From positions 1 through 7,161 of the forward strand of contig JAPLKQ010000064.1 in the NCBI GenBank assembly GCA_026387995.1: DNA of 7,161 nucleotides. Reading direction: 5' to 3'. Source of the DNA: Bacillota bacterium. Lineage in GTDB: Bacteria; Bacillota_I; Bacilli_A; RFN20; CAG-826. A model generated the notes under the pieces. The model ran no database searches, was not told where the DNA came from, and was given only the letters and a program-made list of their open reading frames with translations. The position numbers were made by a program, and so were the translations under genes. Numbering within the stretch: position 1 is the first letter of the stretch; every line of letters begins with the position of its first letter. Below are positions 5,982 through 7,161 of this stretch, piece after piece.

Positions 5982-5992
5982 ATTATATAGCA
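5982..5992 (-). promoter_or_regulatory. -10 region of the UPF0316 gene promoter
   Basis: The minus strand reads TGCTATATAAT: either TATAAT (5982-5987) or an extended -10 TGC-TATATA (5984-5992), about 42-52 nt before ATG 5940. The 17-nt upstream position holds only AT-rich sequence (TTTTTTTT run, ATTTAT), with no -35 consensus. Confidence 0.45.
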
Positions 5993-6046
5993 AAAAAAAG
6001 AATAATAAATAGGAAAGTGAACAAAATTCGTCGGTTTCGTGCTTTA

Positions 6047-6081
6047 CCCTAATTTAGAGGGCCTTTGCCGTAAGAAACGGC
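6047..6081. other. Tandem small hairpins in the intergenic segment upstream of the UPF0316 gene
   Basis: Two short inverted repeats follow each other: CCCT (6047-6050) / AGGG (6058-6061) with a 7-nt loop, and GCCGT (6067-6071) / ACGGC (6077-6081) with loop AAGAA. The segment of about 6030-6105 is richer in G and C than the AT-rich flanks. It lies between the tRNA terminator and the UPF0316 promoter, so it is not obviously in any transcript. No riboswitch class, SRP RNA, RNase P RNA or tmRNA motif was recognised, and there is no supported reading frame. Confidence 0.3.
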
Positions 6082-6113
6082 GGTTTTGAATGCGTAGGAA
6101 GTTGAATCAAAAT

Positions 6114-6146
6114 AAAAAAAGGACGTGAATCGGATTCACGCCCTTT
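6114..6146 (-). terminator. Rho-independent terminator of tRNA-Ser
   Basis: On the minus strand AAAGGGCGTGAAT / ATTCACGTCCTTT forms a 13-bp stem with one G-T pair and loop CCG, followed by TTTT then ATTTTG. It begins 10 nt after the CCA end of the tRNA. Confidence 0.93.
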
Positions 6147-6156
6147 AAAGTACTGC

Positions 6157-6247
6157 TGGCGGAGAAAAAGGGATTTGAACCCTTGCAGGACTTGCATCCT
6201 CTATCAGTTTTCGAAACTGACCCCTTCAACCGCTTGGGTATTTCTCC
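6157..6247 (-). tRNA. tRNA-Ser (anticodon CGA, reads UCG)
   Basis: A complete 91-nt class II tRNA with encoded CCA. Read on the minus strand: acceptor stem GGAGAAA / TTTCTCC with discriminator G; D arm CCC...GGG containing GCGGTTGAAG; anticodon stem TCAGT / ACTGA with loop TTCGAAA, giving anticodon CGA; long variable arm with AGGA / TCCT pairing, diagnostic of Ser, Leu or Tyr; T stem AAGGG / CCCTT with loop TTCAAAT. The anticodon and long variable arm together give serine. It is a single-gene unit with its own extended -10 promoter and terminator. Confidence 0.97.
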
Positions 6248-6257
6248 AGCGAGTGAT

Positions 6258-6266
6258 ATTATATCA
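6258..6266 (-). promoter_or_regulatory. Extended -10 promoter of tRNA-Ser
   Basis: The minus strand reads TGATATAAT, a full extended -10, ending 10 nt before the mature tRNA 5' end, so the 5' leader would be only about 3-4 nt. The -35 position at 17 nt is TTTGGG, a weak match. Confidence 0.65.
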
Positions 6267-6349
6267 TATATATTTACAATCCCAAACAAAATATTAGCAA
6301 CGTGCGAAAGGAAAGAAAATCGACCTTCTTGGGCAACCATATACAAATC

Positions 6350-6370
6350 ATAATCTTCTATGAAGATTAT
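6350..6370. repeat. Perfect 9-bp inverted repeat upstream of the last gene
   Basis: ATAATCTTC (6350-6358) and GAAGATTAT (6362-6370) are perfectly complementary around TAT. Neither side is followed by a run of T, so it is not a typical terminator. It ends 28 nt before the -35 element of the downstream promoter, a position suiting a regulator-binding site, but that role is only inferred. Confidence 0.45.
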
Positions 6371-6398
6371 ATTTCGATATAGTTAGTCAAGATTTCAT

Positions 6399-6427
6399 TT
6401 GTTAAAAACAACGTATAAGTATATAAT
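6399..6427 (+). promoter_or_regulatory. Sigma-A-like promoter of the truncated membrane-protein gene
   Basis: TTGTTA (6399-6404; 4 of 6), a 17-nt spacer, and TATAAT (6422-6427; 6 of 6). The expected start point near 6434 lies just before GGTGA (6437-6441), which can pair with the distal part of the anti-Shine-Dalgarno sequence. This is the best-formed promoter in the window. Confidence 0.72.
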
Positions 6428-6446
6428 AACTAAATGGGTGAACAGT

Positions 6447-7161
6447 ATGCTTTTTAGGATGGAACTGAACATAAATACCGCCGCCGATATGATTTTTTAT
6501 CTTATCGTCGCTTTTGTCATAATTCTAATCGTTCTACTCGTTGCGTATTTCCTCTCAAACCGCTATGACCAGCACAACATGACGTTGGTTCATAACCAGA
6601 GTAACAGCGTTCGTGTTTTTGTGATCGATTTCAATAAAAATGAGGTCAAGTATTTCAACCAGTCTAATTTACGGTATCAGCGGGTTATGTCCATTGACGA
6701 TTTTTATCATCAGTTCCATGCCAACGACTCTAAAAAAGTTCAAGATTGGATTACTGCGGTCCTTGACCCTCTTGCCGAAACTCCTCATTATCTTGAGGCA
6801 GACACCTATGTCAACCGCGATAAAAAGAGTTATTTTTCTTTGCTTGAAGTAAAAAAAGTCGATCGGACTACGAATGTCATTCATGTAGAAAGCTATCTTT
6901 TGCGTTATAGCGTTCCAAAGAATCGTTCTGGAAGCAAGAGCAAAAAAGCCGTTATTATGGAAGATCAGATGCAAGCGATTCTTACCGATTCCAAGAACAA
7001 ACAAAAGGGCGCCACCTATGTCGTGCGGTTTTTCCCAACGAAACGTAAACCCGCCAACAAAGAAATCCCAAGTATTTTCATGAGTCAACTGAAAGATCAG
7101 GTTTACCCCTTCTTAAGCAATACCCGATATTTAATCCCGATGTCCGAAAGTGATTTAGCCA
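6447..7161 (+). CDS. Membrane-anchored protein of unknown function, 3' end beyond the window
   Basis: An open frame with no stop, giving the first 238 residues. It has a short N-terminus, one strong membrane segment (about residues 15-37, MIFYLIVAFVIILIVLLVAYFL), then a mixed alpha/beta region (about 52-158) whose strand/helix rhythm, with SVRVFVIDFNKNEVKYF and a later beta-rich YFSLLEVKKVD...VIHVESYLL, could be a PAS-like sensor. A basic linker (158-168, NRSGSKSKKA) leads to a third part starting VIMEDQMQAILTD and GATYVVRFFPTKR. Such an anchor-sensor-output layout is common in signalling proteins; the third part might be a degenerate GGDEF-like domain, but no catalytic motif is seen, so this is speculation. 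The start is ATG 6447, 5 nt after GGTGA; in-frame GTG 6438 overlaps that site, and ATG 6459 is an alternative. The frame is well supported by promoter, codon pattern and length. Confidence 0.8.
   Translation, partial: MLFRMELNINTAADMIFYLIVAFVIILIVLLVAYFLSNRYDQHNMTLVHNQSNSVRVFVIDFNKNEVKYFNQSNLRYQRVMSIDDFYHQFHANDSKKVQDWITAVLDPLAETPHYLEADTYVNRDKKSYFSLLEVKKVDRTTNVIHVESYLLRYSVPKNRSGSKSKKAVIMEDQMQAILTDSKNKQKGATYVVRFFPTKRKPANKEIPSIFMSQLKDQVYPFLSNTRYLIPMSESDLA

Noticed and set aside
6030..6100. Possible riboswitch (TPP, c-di-GMP, T-box or fluoride type)
   Set aside because: A few bases recall pieces of such RNAs, for instance GCGTAGGAAG, but the core conserved blocks of each class are missing.
6040..6120. 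Minus-strand reading TSYAFKTAVSYGKGPLN followed by a stop
   Set aside because: It looks somewhat protein-like but has no start codon or ribosome binding site, and it would begin in the tRNA terminator's T-run; too short to call a gene or pseudogene.
6107..6346. Minus-strand 79-codon frame covering the tRNA
   Set aside because: It crosses the tRNA-Ser gene and its terminator and has no ribosome binding site; the structural RNA explains this stretch.
6669..7088. Minus-strand 139-codon frame opposite the last gene
   Set aside because: The plus strand has a promoter, a ribosome binding site, a membrane segment and an uninterrupted frame from 6447 to the window end; the antisense frame has none of these.

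Overview
The window looks like chromosomal DNA from a low-to-moderate GC Firmicute (Bacilli/Erysipelotrichia/Mollicutes-type lineage). Evidence: the gene order ylbF-rsmD-coaD, a YitT-family membrane protein and a UPF0316/YebE-type protein, AGGAGG-type ribosome binding sites, TATAAT-rich short promoters, and compact Rho-independent terminators with U-runs. The standard code fits: all Trp codons in the called genes are TGG and no gene contains in-frame TGA. No mobile element, CRISPR array, prophage or rRNA was seen. Most of the window is ordinary housekeeping or conserved-uncharacterised sequence; the species cannot be fixed from the sequence.

Layout. Bases 1-1390 (+) are a tight cluster: ylbF-like gene, rsmD (16S rRNA methyltransferase; start overlaps the ylbF stop) and coaD (coenzyme A synthesis, 2 nt after rsmD), closed by a hairpin terminator. 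Facing it is a minus-strand pair of separate units: a membrane-anchored thioredoxin-fold protein (2283-3056, own terminator) and, downstream, a pgeF/YfiH-type multicopper-oxidase-like enzyme (1416-2183, own extended -10 promoter). A 180-nt divergent intergenic region separates the thioredoxin-like gene from a plus-strand YitT-family membrane protein (3241-4257). A bidirectional terminator then separates yitT from three minus-strand genes: a UPF0316 membrane protein (5380-5940, own terminator), then a CBS-pair protein (4887-5300) and a small nitroreductase (4301-4825) that form a likely operon. Next comes a minus-strand tRNA-Ser(CGA) with promoter and terminator. Finally a plus-strand membrane-anchored protein starts at 6447 and runs off the end of the window.

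How the parts relate. The first cluster joins RNA metabolism, ribosome modification and CoA synthesis, a conserved neighbourhood in Bacilli, here without ylbG. The YitT and UPF0316 proteins have unrelated membrane parts but share a C-terminal DUF2179 domain; a CBS-pair (ligand-sensing) protein lies between them. Any functional link is inference only. The least explained items are the thioredoxin-fold protein with widely separated CxxC and cis-Pro motifs, the truncated membrane protein at the right edge, and a small hairpin-rich intergenic segment at about 6030-6090. I found no convincing novel multi-gene system.
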